A stretch of DNA of 64,000 nt. It comes from Pictodentalium vernedei. Lineage: Eukaryota > Mollusca > Scaphopoda > Dentaliida > Dentaliidae. Shown piece by piece: positions 1 through 11,340 of the stretch (position 1 is its first letter; each line of letters starts with the position of its first letter). The stretch is from NCBI GenBank assembly GCA_031216915.1, contig CM062296.1:146555340-146619339 (forward strand). Reading direction: 5' to 3'. The notes under the pieces are model-generated. The model did not search any database and was not told the origin of the DNA. It worked only from the letters and a program-made list of their open reading frames with translations. A program made the translations under genes and the position numbers.

Positions 1-90
1 TGATATCCGCGAAAAATGAATATGTTGATGATGTGCGCATATTTTCGTGTGAATACAAATTAAAAATATACAACATATTTTAGTTATTAA

Positions 91-330
91 CCCTTTACCT
101 AACATGAGAAGCAGACGACATATGCAAAAATAAATCTTCTTGAATAACTGATTTTTTTTTCATTTTTTGTCTCAAAAACATAAGTTATGACCCCTCGTTG
201 GAATGAGCTCGACGACCTCGTTCCAACGAGTGGTCATAACCTATGTTTTTGAGGCAAAAAATGATGAAACTTAATTGGCGATTTTTGAGAATAGCGCTGG
301 CCGATTTTCCCCGTTACGTTGTATAAAGGG
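91..330. mobile_element. TTAA-flanked foldback MITE (copy 1 of a family)
   Basis: The element starts CCCTTTACCTAAC and ends TAAAGGG, with TTAA on both sides (87-90 and 331-334). The centre is a second inverted repeat around CGTTCCAACGAG. TTAA target sites are the rule for piggyBac-type transposition, so this is probably a non-autonomous piggyBac-like MITE. Related copies lie at 10211-10443 and 59874-60109. Confidence 0.7.
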
Positions 331-334
331 TTAA

Positions 335-834
335 CAAAACACAAGTGCTGAAAGGTAAGATAAAATTCATTTCGTTTGATGAAATGAAACCTGTTAGGTT
401 ACAGCGTAACAGCTTTCACTCAAAAAACGTCATGGCTTGGGAGTAGTTATTATGTTGAATGACCTGTGGCTGTCTAAAGTGGGGTGCAGTTTGAGTTGCG
501 GCGTTTTCAGTGACGTTCCAGCAATCAGGTTGTTAAAGATCATTATTATAAACTTTATAAATAACCACATGTCTGTTGGCTGGATCTTGTATACGTCATT
601 GGTACTCAAAAATCCATGTACACCGGTTTTCCAACTTTCTACATATAGCTTTTGAAAATCCCCTCTCTAGTTCGATTTCAATCGACGTAATCTCATTTAC
701 ATTGTCTATTTTTATGTTATACTGCAGATGATGACTATTTTATTATTAAATAAAAGTATTTCTGGTTGATATAATTGAACTTTTAATTGACAAATAGAAG
801 ACTGTTTTTTAGGGTAGTGTGTTTTGTAAAACAG
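335..834. other. No gene recognised
   Basis: AT-rich DNA with short ORFs only. I see no domain, repeat family or RNA gene here. Confidence 0.5.
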
Positions 835-968
835 TTATGGACTTTTGTGGTGGTAAATATGATGTGATATGAACCTAAAAATCTTATATTGTTCATGGCT
901 AACGCCTCGGTTAATATAAGTTTTTTAGGTTTATATCACCCAATAATCACCACCACAAAAGTTCATAA
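835..968. repeat. Imperfect inverted repeat
   Basis: The left arm ACTTTTGTGGTGG and AACCTAAAAA returns reverse-complemented as TTTTTTAGGTT and CCACCACAAAAGT. The two arms would fold into a stem of about 60 bp. This is MITE-like, but no target duplication is evident. Confidence 0.6.
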
Positions 969-1160
969 TTGTATAGTGAACGATACCAAATGAACTAACA
1001 CAACACCCAAAAATGCTGAAATTAATTTAGGCAGGATTTTGGGTTACATTCAGAACCCGCCCTTAGTCCAATATGCGAGAAGTTGCTATACGGTGATAGT
1101 CTTCGTAATCGCCTGGTTAATTCCAAAATATTCGGTGTTATTTATTTATTGATGTTAAGG

Positions 1161-1461
1161 CAGTGGCGGCGCCAGAATTTTTTTTGTGGGGGGGTGGGGT
1201 GGGGGGGGGGGGGGCAACTAGGGGGGCAGACTCCCATGAAGGGGGGCAAATACGTAAAGGATCATATCATTACTTTGTTATGAGGTAGTCCAAACTTGGA
1301 CCCAAAGTCCGTAATATACTTTTTTGGTTTGGTACGTCCTGTGGACGTACCAAACTAAAAAATTATATTACGGACTTTGGGTCCAAGTTTCGATTAAATG
1401 TAATGGTAATTAGCGGTCCTCCTTTCAAAAAATCCTGGATCCGCGTCTGGTGGGTCTGTGC

Positions 1462-1505
<44 letters not shown>

Positions 1506-1918
1506 AAATAATTGAACAGTGCAAGGGAGATAATGCCCGTCTGTCATAATGCGAAATCCATTAATTTTTTTAGACAAGGGATATGGATAGACATGCCTTT
1601 GTTGGCTCATAACTTAATTATAACTTATTAGTATCTGCATCCGAGTCTTTAAATCTCTACTGCCTGGATGTGTTTATCAGCTAGCCCGAGGCCTTGGGCT
1701 AAGTGTGTATGGGAAAGTATTGGGAATAAAAAAAGAGAGAGGTGTGTGTGTGAGAGAGAGAGAGAGAGTGGCTGAATGTGTTTGTGTGTGAGGGTGGATG
1801 GAAATGCATGCGAGATGGTTGGGGGGGGGGGCAACTGGGGAGCAAAGCCTTCGTTTGGGGGGCAAATGTCCCCCATGCCCCCCCCCCCCCCCCCCCCCCC
1901 CCCGTAGCGCCGCCATTG
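1161..1918. mobile_element. hAT-type MITE with perfect 8-bp target duplication
   Basis: The left end is CAGTGGCGGCGCCA and the right end reads CGGCGCCGCCATTG-like in reverse complement, with long G and C runs just inside each end. TGTTAAGG occurs immediately before (1153-1160) and after (1919-1926), a perfect 8-bp duplication as made by hAT transposases. There is no transposase inside. The interior has a separate foldback (1290-1390) and GA/GT microsatellites (about 1468-1502 and 1735-1790). It sits inside a dispersed SINE/LINE-tail repeat whose halves abut it. Confidence 0.8.
1290..1390. repeat. Near-perfect 100-bp foldback inside the hAT MITE
   Basis: AAACTTGGACCCAAAGTCCG and its reverse complement flank a central CGTCCTGTGGACG. 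The arms are almost identical, which suggests a young insertion or sequence conversion between arms. Confidence 0.7.
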
Positions 1919-2060
1919 TGTTAAGGTCACACATATTTCTGCACAATGGCTAATCGTGACCGCAACATGGAGATAAAGTCAAATTCAGTCAATTATTTAT
2001 ACCCAGGCTGATAGTCATTGTATCCTGTGCATTTCACCATTCAGCTTTCGTATTATACAA
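1919..2060. repeat. Dispersed SINE/LINE-tail repeat
   Basis: The stretch TGGCTAATCGTGACC with flanking text recurs at 11205-11330 and, reverse-complemented, in the 3' part of the SINE at 6827-7185. It appears to be a shared 3' tail that a retrotransposon reverse transcriptase would recognise. Confidence 0.5.
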
Positions 2061-2716
2061 CGATCGATGACAATTATTTGTTTTTTGGGAAGAGGGTATA
2101 TTTAGTGTTTGTTCGTGGATATCGACAAGTATCTTATAGGCGGAGTGGAGACATATGTTTCTTCTACCCCTTCTCCTAATGCTACTACGCAGTCTACGTA
2201 AGAAAGTCAGGGAAGATTTTCCTCATCTCATATAGCCCACGTGACCACTATCTCATACACCCCACGTGATAAATTTGCATACTTTTTTCATATTTTTTTA
2301 TTCAAATCTTAGGTTCTTGTTTACAAGCAAAAGTACATTTTTTTTCTATGTTTAAATTTCACAAAAAAATATTTTACATAACACAAAAATAGCAAGGTCA
2401 GTTTTTTCTTTGTAGTGATATGGGGTTTCCTTTGTAGCTGCACTATAGAGAATGGGGTCTCTGAAATATGATGTTGCAAGATACTGCAGTGTGTGTTTTG
2501 CAAGCGATAGAGGGTCCTACATGCATATAACATAAACATTCAAATACAAATATATGATTACATCTGTGCATTTCTGTCGCTCTATTTATAAACTCCATTG
2601 TCGCAACCTCTCAATTTCGCCAAAATTGTAGGAATGGTTGAGTTGCGACCGTATAACGATGTCTGCAATGACTGCTGTAAATTGTTTATGCGATTTTTTG
2701 TGGAGGGAGACCTCAT
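2061..2716. other. No gene recognised
   Basis: Low-complexity, AT-rich sequence with short ORFs on the minus strand only. I see no feature I can name. Confidence 0.4.
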
Positions 2717-2720
2717 TTAA

Positions 2721-2961
2721 CTGGTTGAGTGCTAGAAGCCACTATCGGGGCTTTCACAAAAACAAGAGAGTACCGGAGCAAAAGCCAGCATTTTGCTTTC
2801 TGATGTTTTCGTAGTCAGTTAAACGTAATTACTATTTTGTTTGCATAATTTGTTTTATTACAAGTTACTGGTGAGTGCCCTTGGAAACTCACCATTAACT
2901 TGTCATAAACAAATTTTAAACACCAAGTTCACAGCACCAAAATAAAATAGCGCTCAACCAG
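2721..2961. mobile_element. TTAA-flanked MITE, second family
   Basis: The inverted ends CTGGTTGAGTGCTA and TAGCGCTCAACCAG are flanked by TTAA (2717-2720 and 2962-2965). A further hairpin (GGTGAGT...ACTCACC) lies at about 2869-2894. The target site suggests piggyBac-type mobilisation. The ends differ from the CCCTTT family. Confidence 0.65.
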
Positions 2962-3164
2962 TTAACACGACCAGAAATGCACCGACCAAGCCATTCTGAA
3001 CATCAGCTAGTGAATTACACGTATTTACTTTTCAACTTAATGTCTAATCGAAAAGAATTAACCCCAAATTACAGGAGAAGCCTTAACCCCTTGCCCAACG
3101 TAATTGTATGTGCAAACCACTCTACTGTTCCATGACTCCTTTCAATCCCCTTCTCCCAAACAAC

Positions 3165-3187
3165 ATACCCGCCCCCCCCCCCCCTCC
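3165..3187. repeat. Poly-C tract
   Basis: Run of C with one T. It is a simple-sequence tract and creates spurious ORFs on the minus strand. Confidence 0.8.
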
Positions 3188-3329
3188 CCCATGGAACAAG
3201 CGCGTCGTGTTCGCTCCACCGAGGGGAAGAAATGCGCCCAGGAGGAAGAAAAAGAAGAAATAAATAAATAAAATAATTTGACATTTTTGAGCAGGCGTCA
3301 TTATATTTTCAAAATGTTATGCAAGGCAA

Positions 3330-4124
3330 AGGGCCACGGCGACTCGATCCACAAAATATATAAAATGGGTTAACCAGTTAGCAGAGAACTGATTGTATCC
3401 CGTCTTAGGTTTATTTCTTTTGTACGAGTATGTATATTTGGATGTGAGTTCTAAAATATAGAAGTTATTAGAAGGGGCATGGGCATTTTTGTAGCCTAAA
3501 ATATCATTTTCTGGGGTTAAAGGAAACCCAAAATCGCTCTTGTTCCTCAAATGTTCCGAAAAAGTTGGAAGAACTGTTTTCACAACAAAACATTCAAAAA
3601 ACAAGTGAAGTATTGTTCCCTTTGTATTGCAACAAAAGTGCACAGTTCCGTTTCAGAGAGTTTGTATTTATAAAGTTTTGAATTCGTATATAGAATTTTA
3701 TGGACTATTTTTAGATGCAAACTTTGTAGATATGTATCGTCCGTGATTATAAATGGGATTTTATATATACAATTCCAGTCATCAGAGTGCAGATTAATAT
3801 CTAACACCTTCATTCCATTTATTCGTTGGTTGATTTTAACAGGTCAAAGTTTCTGTCCTGAATAATGGGCAACTTTTTATTGGATCTAATCGTAGTTTTC
3901 CAGGATTTGGGTAATGCATTTATAATGCCCTGAAAAACTGTAAATGGGGTTTTGATGTTATACTTGTTGGAGAAGTCAGAAAAGGTAAGGAGGTCGTTAG
4001 TTTCAGATACTAGGTCATTTACGAAGTAAATAAGTTTATTACACCAAGTTTTATTGAAAAAAGGTTCACGTCTCCCGTGCCTGTCACTACCCTCGCTTGA
4101 TGTGGTGGGGTGGAGAAATCTCAT
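3330..4124 (-). pseudogene. LINE reverse transcriptase C-terminal fragment (decayed)
   Basis: Three minus-strand reading frames follow each other (about 4124-3819, 3813-3580 and 3643-3330). Their conceptual products fit the C-terminal end of a LINE reverse transcriptase. First comes a segment with an NKYNI...INALPKSWK pattern. Next is a K-IPF-IT-DTYLQ...KILYTN block. Last is a short Cys/His stretch ending HLFFEC. In L1/Tx1-like LINEs these blocks lie between the RT thumb and a CCHC-like terminal motif. At least two frameshifts separate them and no RT catalytic core is present, so this is a truncated 3' remnant. Family assignment is from pattern memory. Confidence 0.5.
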
Positions 4125-4681
4125 AGTGGGAAATATATTTTACCCAAACACGAGGAAAGCCTCGTGTTAGTGCCACATATATGTTCCCGGGGGTGGGTTC
4201 TACAAACCCTAACCCTACATCACTGGAGGGTGATTTTTCTCACACCGTACTCCCCATGAAGCCACGGAAATCAAACAATTGTTCATGCTAAGAAAATGTT
4301 CTGCACCACCAATTGATCGTTGAGAAAAAAAAAACGAATTGCATGTTAAGAAAGGGCATCGACAAGTTCCATGTGAACTAAAGGTACATACTATGAAAAC
4401 TAGCCATAGCTCACAACAGCGATGGGTTAACAGATTGGAGCGAGTCGGAACAGCAGATATTTCAGTGACGTCATTTTTAAAATCATTGATTATGATGACG
4501 TCATGTGACATATGGCGGGGGAAATCATCCTCAGATTGTGTGGGAGTGGGATGGGTTGCTATATCAGTTGAGGCGAAGCAGGGCAACATGTTTGTTAAAA
4601 TGCAGACGATAATGAAATCGTGGCAATCCTTGAATATTCAAATGACGATTGTCACGTGGGGTGGGTAAGACAGATCTGTCA

Positions 4682-4781
4682 NNNNNNNNNNNNNNNNNNN
4701 NNNNNNNNNNNNNNNNNNNNNNNNNNNNNNNNNNNNNNNNNNNNNNNNNNNNNNNNNNNNNNNNNNNNNNNNNNNNNNNNN
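4682..4781. other. Assembly gap (100 N)
   Basis: Exactly 100 N, so the true length is unknown. Sequence upstream of the relic polymerase at 4893-5536 may be missing here. Confidence 0.99.
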
Positions 4782-4892
4782 AAATGTTGTTCATTGTGAC
4801 GAAAACGATATGTGAAACAACATCAACGACATTACTTTCCGCAAGTTGAGTAAACTAAGTGAAGTTCTTCATTAATAGGAAATGAATAATAA

Positions 4893-5536
4893 GCATGCAA
4901 TCAAACTGGACTTGCCTCTTCACATCGGGTTTAACTGTGTACCAATACGCCAAGCTCGGAATGTTGGAATTCTGTTATGATTTCCTAGAATGTCTTTGTG
5001 GATCGCCAAGACTTTGAATTATGTGAATCAGATACCGACCGTTTGTACATTGCTACACGATCACGGGAAGAAGCTGTTCATCCTGAGAAGAAAGACGAAT
5101 GCTGACAACATCGTCATGAATGGTTACCATCTGAGGCATGCAGCGTTCACAGAGACAACTTTGTAAAAATAAAAATACAAAACGAAACCTGGGTTTGTCA
5201 TCCCAGTTGAAGTCATAAGCAGACATTAGACAAGCTCTTTAAAGTTGAATGACACGGTGATGGTATTATTTGGTTGCGCAGCAAGACGTTGTACTCTTTC
5301 GGTGCTCCTAAGAAGCTGAGCTGTAAAGGTATCAAAAAACGTCAGAATGCACTAACCAAAGAAAAAGATCTAAATGTACTCAAAACCCAACAGGCTTACG
5401 GTGGTATCATCGAGGTTTTAGAATGATTGACAACAGCATGTTTACATTTACATAGTGTAAAGATGGTTTATCCTACTTCTACCCAAAACGAAAAGTCCAG
5501 AAAGATGGTGTGGCGATCAAACCATTGGATATATAG
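4893..5536 (+). pseudogene. Decayed DNA polymerase B (protein-primed type) C-terminal half
   Basis: Reading across frames gives polymerase B blocks in the right order. At about 4897-4975 there is a motif-B-like stretch with YQYAKLGMLEF followed by YDFL. At 5010-5060 an ESDTDRLYIA motif stands where family B enzymes have the catalytic D-T-D-S. Then come GDGIIWLRSKTLYS, GAPKKLSCKGIKKRQN, and a C-terminal FYPKRKV and DGVAIKPLDI before a stop at 5536. There are at least four breaks (frame changes, and TGA or TAG in frame), so nothing functional remains. The motif wording differs from the polymerase in the Polinton at 21-25 kb, so this comes from another lineage of protein-primed polymerase elements. 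The exonuclease half is missing, perhaps in the gap. Confidence 0.55.
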
Positions 5537-5769
5537 ATCTATGCTACTGACCATAAACTATTTTGCGCAGCTCCATATATGTGACAATATCACATGTGAT
5601 ATCATCTGTATCAACAGAATCAAAAACCAAAATTAGGTAAGTAATTTAGCATTAATAAATGTATTAATTATAAACCGTATATCGCATTTTATCCCATAAA
5701 TGGACGTTTTTTTAACAATAACAAATCTTGGATAAGGCCCCACAAAATAGATCTTCTGTTTCTGAGACC

Positions 5770-6240
5770 ATTTTTTTGTAAAATTGCATGTGGGCGAGTT
5801 TTTTTTTTTTATTTTTTATTTTTGTAATTATTCCTTTGACACGAAAAGTTCATCTCCTTGGTTTGTTTTATGTTTTAGGCCTCATAATCAACAGAATAGC
5901 ATGGTTGGTGGTGTATTTTGTCCCTTGAGTGCAAGCAAGAAGGCGCACTCAATGGACAAATTTATAAATTTTATTAACATGGGTAAAATATTTTTATTTT
6001 TTCAAGTTTGCATTGGTTATAAAAAGACAGCATGCTGCGCGGTGGGGGGGGGGGGGGTTATTTTTGTAATTATTTCATTGCCATCAAAAGTTTGTGTTCT
6101 TGATTTGTTTTATGTTTTAGACTTCATTATCTACAAAATAGCATGGGTGGTAGTGTATTTTAAAGCACTGTGAAGCCTTGTTGCACTCAAGGGACAGATT
6201 TATCAATTTTATTAACTTGGGTAAAATATCAGACATAAAC
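5770..6240 (+). repeat. Dispersed repeat with 'CCCTTGAGTGCAAG' core
   Basis: This block contains GTTTGTTTTATGTTTTAG twice, a GTGTATTTTGTCCCTTGAG core and TTTGCATTGGTTATAAAAAG. The same text occurs reverse-complemented at 13780-14060, and in part at 6530-6610. It is a dispersed, partly palindromic repeat of unknown class. A poly-G run lies at 6043-6058. Confidence 0.6.
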
Positions 6241-6816
6241 CATTTAATTTTTACTTTTGGTCGAGTTATGTTAAGAACCAAGACCTGTGCTTTTGCAAAA
6301 GTCTTGGCGGGTGTGCATCTGGGCGTCCATACACTGTTAGTGCAATAACTTAAACAAATGTTCTCCGATTTGACTAATATTCTTCATACAGGTCTTTTGC
6401 AATAAAATCTCAAGCGACTTCGAAAACTGACCTGGCTTGATTTTTTGTTACAGAGTTATGGGCCTTAATTAGTCATTTATGAATTTTGACCTCGTTAGTG
6501 CAATAACTTGAACAATTTGACTAATATTTTTTAAAGTTTGCATTGGAGATAAAAAGAGCACATGCAGCAGTCAAAAGGACCATGCAGGTGGGCCTGAAAA
6601 ACAGATTTTTGACTTGTTTAAGCCTTACTTTGCTTCTTTTTTCAGGGAACAGACAGAACAGTTCATTCAAGTGTGATGTTGGATCAAAGAACAGACTGCC
6701 CATAAAAAGGGAAAAGGTCTGAAGACGAAACCAGTAATTACTGTAAAAAAGGTAAGAAATTACTTGAAGATGTGGCATTATTTGATAAAATCACTTCCAT
6801 AATTCATGTATAGGCG
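6241..6816. other. Intergenic, partial internal repeats
   Basis: GTTAGTGCAATAACTT occurs at about 6337 and 6494, and part of the 5770-6240 repeat recurs at 6530-6610. I see no gene. Confidence 0.4.
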
Positions 6817-6826
6817 AAGTAAGCTG

Positions 6827-7185
6827 CCGGGAGCGCGGTGGCTCAGTGGTAGACTGTTGGACCTCTGTGCCAGATGTCCCGAGTTCGATCCCCGCCCGGG
6901 ACGACCCGCGTTGTGTCCATGGGCAAGGCACTTCATCCCGATTGCCAACACGGAGGCACGATGACGCCGTGTACTAAGGCGTGCTGCACGTAGATGGTAC
7001 ACATGTATTCAACCGCTGTAACCCTGCTAGAGCGGAGCTTGAACAGAGTTAGAATGTTGAGGAGTTGACAGTTGATCGTTGATGCTCGGTGGTTCTCTCC
7101 GGCTTCCTCCACCCTTAAAACTGTCACGATTAGCCATTGTGCATAAGTATGTGACCTTAAACACCAATAAATAAACAAATAAATA
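6827..7185 (+). mobile_element. tRNA-derived SINE with 10-bp target duplication
   Basis: The 5' head has a tRNA-like polymerase III promoter: an A box TGGCTCAGTGGTAG (about 6839-6852) and a B box GAGTTCGATCC (about 6881-6891). A core with GGGCAAGGCACTT follows, then a body ending in ACACCAATAAATAAAC. AAGTAAGCTG flanks it on both sides (6817-6826 and 7186-7195), a textbook target-site duplication, so the insertion is fairly young. The core resembles broadly distributed metazoan SINE superfamilies (possibly MetaSINE), but I have not verified this. A relative lies on the minus strand at 33229-33575. Confidence 0.85.
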
Positions 7186-7200
7186 AAGTAAGCTGTCACA

Positions 7201-7463
7201 TACAGTGCAGTCGCCGTGGACTGGTCACTTTCCATGGGTGGGCAATATTTCCACGGGTGCAATAATGTTTGTAGATTCCAAACATTAATTATAATAATAA
7301 TCATCAAAAATTTAATTAATGAAGCTCCCGGTACAACCCGGTTCTTCATAAATTAAAATTTTGCTAATGATGATTTGTATTACATGTACCTGGTAAACGT
7401 ATTATTGGACATCACTGCCCACTCGTAGGTTATGAATTTATGACCACTCCACGGTGACTGTAC
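7201..7463. mobile_element. Foldback MITE with TACAGT ends
   Basis: The ends TACAGTGCAGTCGCCGTGGA and TCCACGGTGACTGTA are inverted copies. A second inner inverted repeat (AATTAATGAAG ... CTTCATAAATT) makes the whole 263 bp foldable. TA at the ends would fit a Tc1/mariner-type target, but no flanking duplication longer than TA is visible. Confidence 0.6.
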
Positions 7464-8385
7464 AGCGAAGAATGTTGCGCTGGTAAACAAACACACTTGA
7501 AATTCTCCAAGGCAATAACATGACATGTCATGCGACAAGTGATTTTGGTGTGTAATTTAATTTTAATTTCTGAACAAAAATATGGTCCATAAAAAAATAT
7601 AATTATGCGTCAGCCAAAAAGAAATATTTGAAAGAGAATTGTAACATGCATCACACAGTTATGTCATAATACCCCCAGTGCTGTGAGAACTTCACCGGCT
7701 TCATGTGGAAGGGAGGGTCAAATTTAAAATCCTTCTCACGTTCAATGCCTTGAATAGTATCACACAATCTTATTTGACAAACCTAATTTCATGATACAAA
7801 CCTAGTTAACCTACAAGATCCTTGAGGTCACGCATCCCAACAATCTCGCATTACATAGCCTTACCCCTTTAAATCACCCTTTAAAAACCCACCTTCTCCA
7901 TAAATTTTTAAGTGTTGGTAAGTAATAATTTTCTGTGTAGAGCATGTCATTCTGTTATTTTTTATTGTAATACTTGAGAGCACATTACAGAATTACGGCT
8001 GTAAACTATGAATTTTGTTTTAATATTATTAGTCCTCGAGACTCGGTTTAATATCGTTATCAGCTATTGTATAAGCGTTTGATATCGAACCCGACTATCG
8101 GTTCGTATATATTCAAATCTGCAGAATTTTGGCTATTCTTTTTGACTTGTTCAATAGTGTAACGATTATCATCTGAAATATAGTTACTTTTATACTGTAT
8201 AATAAACTTATTTACACAACTCTGTATATTTATTTATAAATATAATATTGTTTCAATTTACCGGAGAATACCCGTAGACATTTTCCAGTAAATTTTGTAA
8301 ATATGTTTTGGACAATTAATAGTTTTTGAGCACTTAAATTTCAACGAAATTATACATAACAAGAAACAGCTGTTGTGCGTTGTTA
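7464..8385. other. No gene recognised
   Basis: AT-rich intergenic DNA. I see nothing that I can support as a gene or element. Confidence 0.5.
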
Positions 8386-8639
8386 ATTATACCCCCACTT
8401 TCGGAGAAATGGGGAGGGGGTATGCTGGATTACATGCGTCTGTCTGTGCGTCCGTCTGTTTGGTCCACCGCAGATGGCCTTGCGAGGTGACCGTCCGTAT
8501 ACAGTCGTTACTTTGAGGTTGGGGGATAAAACCATTAGTGCAGCAGCCACTTCTGAGGGTTTTTTTCAACTTGTGAGGTGCGAAAGACCCACTTGTGAGT
8601 TGCGCAATTTTCCCCATACCTAACACTAAAATCACCTCA

Positions 8640-8722
8640 CACGTACATCTGCAGTAGAACGTCCGTGCGTGCGTCCGTCCGTCCGTCCGTCCGTCCGTCC
8701 GTCCGTATGTGAGTCCGTCCGA
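8640..8722. repeat. (CCGT)n microsatellite
   Basis: Repeated GTCC units with a few variants. The tract follows an invertebrate-type repeat segment (about 8386-8640, with GGGGAGGGGGTATG). Confidence 0.8.
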
Positions 8723-9530
8723 GAATATTAATAATCTTTTTTATTTTCATTCATTGGTGCTTCATCGGTCCAGCACTGCAGTGGGGGGATGAATTGCCTT
8801 CAGCAATAGCTCTTGTTCTATCTACAATGCAATGAAATTTGTATTTCAGGACACACCATCTAATGAAACAGAGAGAAAGAGTGCACTTCTGAACCATCTG
8901 CAGCTCCAAAGTTGATTGTATTTTCATCTGATGATGGCAGTTTCAAAGCGGCAATTGTAGTTGGTGTATTTTCTTCTGATGATGGCAGTTTCGAAGAGGC
9001 AGTTGCAGTTGGAGATGACATTCAATTTTTTTTCCCCAAGTGATTTGAAGTGAAAAAGTTTTTTTGAGACAGCCTTCTGGCAGTTTATTGTTATCAGCCC
9101 TTGAATATCTGAAAATATACTGTTCTGTACTTGGCTTGATCCCGAACTTAGTATTGAAAGACACATATTCAGATGAGAAGTGTAAAAAAATACAATAATA
9201 TTTTATTGCAGGACTAATATACATAATAATTATAATGAATATAAATGTTTTGTACAGGCATCCATCTTTCCATCTGTCTGTCCCGCCCCATTCCTTTTTA
9301 TCACATGTGAAAGAAAACTGTTCCAAGATGATTTTTTCCCAAATTTCATATATAGCTTTTTTTGGTAATAATATCACAAATGGGATCAAACCAGCTCTGT
9401 CCAAATATTTTTTCTAGTGTTTTGCCCTTGTTGGACTTGCACTTTTGCTCATTTTGTTTCTTGTTTGTTATTTTTATTGTAAATTCTTGTTTGTGTTTTC
9501 TTTTTAAAAAAAGACCCTTTTTGTTATATA
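8723..9530. other. Short direct repeats, no gene recognised
   Basis: TTCATCTGATGATGGCAGTTTC-like text occurs twice about 50 bp apart (8924-9000). The ORFs here are short and unlike any protein I know. Confidence 0.4.
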
Positions 9531-9539
9531 TGTGACAAT

Positions 9540-9900
9540 TCTGAATTTTTTTTAAATAAAGTTAAACATGTGTAGATTATAAACATGAGTTTGTGTTTAT
9601 TAAGCGTAACAGACCCTTAAACACATTAAATGTGTATTACTTAAACATGTGACGTGGTTTAAACCTAAACACATACCTTTAAAAGTTAAACACATACCTT
9701 TAAAAACATGCAATGTGTTTAGAAAGGTTAAATACTTTTAGCCAGTTTATAAACATGTCACGTGTTTAAGTTAGTTATACATATTCCTTTATAAGGTAAA
9801 CATGTAAACACCTAGAATGTGTTTATTAAGTGTAACAGACATATGTTTAACTTGTGTTTAGAAGTTAAACATCTGTTTCTACAGTTTAGGCGTGATAAAA
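9540..9900. repeat. Cluster of AAACACAT / ATGTGTTT motifs
   Basis: The octamer-like word TAAACACAT and its inverse ATGTGTTTA recur more than ten times in both orientations, spaced irregularly. This forms a locally self-complementary region with no coding potential. Confidence 0.5.
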
Positions 9901-10022
9901 CTCGTGGAAATATGTAATACATTCATTCTTATTATTCTTTGTATTGGAAATGCAACTGTATCATATTAAAAATATTGTAAAATTACTGCTTTGTATATAT
10001 TATTGGACAAAATAAATAGAGA

Positions 10023-10172
10023 GGAATCGCTTGACTGGACTGGTTACGTAAAATAATTCATGAGAGGTGAGGGACGCTGTACAAACACGAGAGCGCGAAT
10101 GCTTTACAATATAGTCCCTCGCGTCGAATGAATTATTTCACGTAACCAGTCCAGTCAAGCGATTACTCTGTT
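10023..10172. repeat. 150-bp foldback (copy 1)
   Basis: ATCGCTTGACTGGACTGG and its inverse flank a central region with CGCGAATGC. A second copy lies at 59684-59832. Each is followed at the same spacing by a TTAA-flanked MITE. Confidence 0.75.
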
Positions 10173-10210
10173 TATTACTTTTCATTATTAATGATAATTA
10201 TATTATTTAA

Positions 10211-10443
10211 CCCTTTACCTAACATAACGGAAAAAAACCGGCCAGCACTATTCTCAAAAATCGCTAATTAATTTTCATTATTTTTTTCATTTTCGTCTTT
10301 AAAACATAGGTTATGACTCCTCATTGGAACGAGCTCGTTCCAATGAGGGGTCATAACCTATGTTTTTGAGACAAAAAATGAAAATAATAGTTATTCAAAA
10401 AATTGTTTGCGAATGTTGTCTGCTTTTCATGTTAGATAAAGGG
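10211..10443. mobile_element. TTAA-flanked foldback MITE (copy 2)
   Basis: It has the same CCCTTTACCTAAC and TAAAGGG ends as 91-330, flanked by TTAA at 10207-10210 and 10444-10447. The centre is GGAACGAGCTCGTTCC, a perfect palindrome. Confidence 0.75.
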
Positions 10444-10447
10444 TTAA

Positions 10448-10840
10448 CCCCCCCCCCCCAAAAAAAAACCAAAACAAAAAAAAATAAAAAAAAACAATGA
10501 AGTCTCTATTACACCCACGGCAAAGCGTCTTCGTTTGAGCGCACGGATACATGATCGAATTGTTAATTGCATAATTCACTTGTGAAGTTATCGTTTATAA
10601 TCAAACCCGGAAATCCCAGTAAATCACACTTTGGAAAGTAAGAAAATGTATGAAACCTTGAAAAATGTTTTGTTTTGTACCTTTTTCGTAAGCGCAGAAC
10701 ACCGTATATTACAACATGACCTCCACCATGACAGCCTACATGACATTTTGGGGAAATTATAACGTCACTTCCCAGATCCATAAGCGGGGTCCATAAGAAC
10801 ATGCAAGATCCCAACATGCTATATCACTTACCCCCCACCT
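10448..10840. other. Duplicated flank, no gene
   Basis: About 10495-10640 matches 60140-60285 (for example CACTTGTGAAGTTATCGTT). The duplicated unit therefore extends beyond the two MITEs. No gene is visible. Confidence 0.5.
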
Positions 10841-10843
10841 CTC

Positions 10844-10846
10844 TCC

Positions 10847-10906
<60 letters not shown>

Positions 10907-10924
10907 TCTTTCTCTCTCTCTCTC
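10844..10924. repeat. (CT)n microsatellite
   Basis: Long CT tract with few interruptions. It generates spurious Arg/Glu ORFs on the minus strand. Confidence 0.9.
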
Positions 10925-11179
10925 CATGATAGTTCGGAAAATTGTTTTAGAGATCCTATATAGATACACTCTGAACAGGACTGATATTTTCAACTTTTTC
11001 CGGGAAAAGCACCTTCCTCCGCCAGAACTCCCACTTACAGAAAAGAAACACCCCTCCCATACACTTGGAGTTTCAGGATATCCCCGTAGAATGACTGCAT
11101 TATTTCTCCTCATCTTGTCCAAGGTATCCACAAAAGATGTTGAAAGTGAACGTGAACAACAATAAATAAGTAACTTTAT

Positions 11180-11340
11180 TTTATTATTTATTATTTATTG
11201 GTGTTTAGGGCCACATATTTTTACACATTGGCTATTCGTGACCCCAACATGGATATAATTTCAAGACCAGCTAATCGTTTATACCCATGCTGGTCATTTT
11301 AGTGGAATTCCACACCAGGTATTGGTGACCACAGGCCTAT
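11180..11340 (-). repeat. Dispersed SINE/LINE-tail repeat
   Basis: TTATTTATTGGTGTTTAGG followed by TTGGCTATTCGTGACC is the reverse complement of the SINE tail at 7125-7185, and is related to 1919-2060. Confidence 0.55.

Noticed and set aside
6839-6900. Functional tRNA gene
   Set aside because: The A and B boxes are present, but the following core, A/T-rich tail and 10-bp target duplication show a SINE. I could not fold a clean tRNA cloverleaf.
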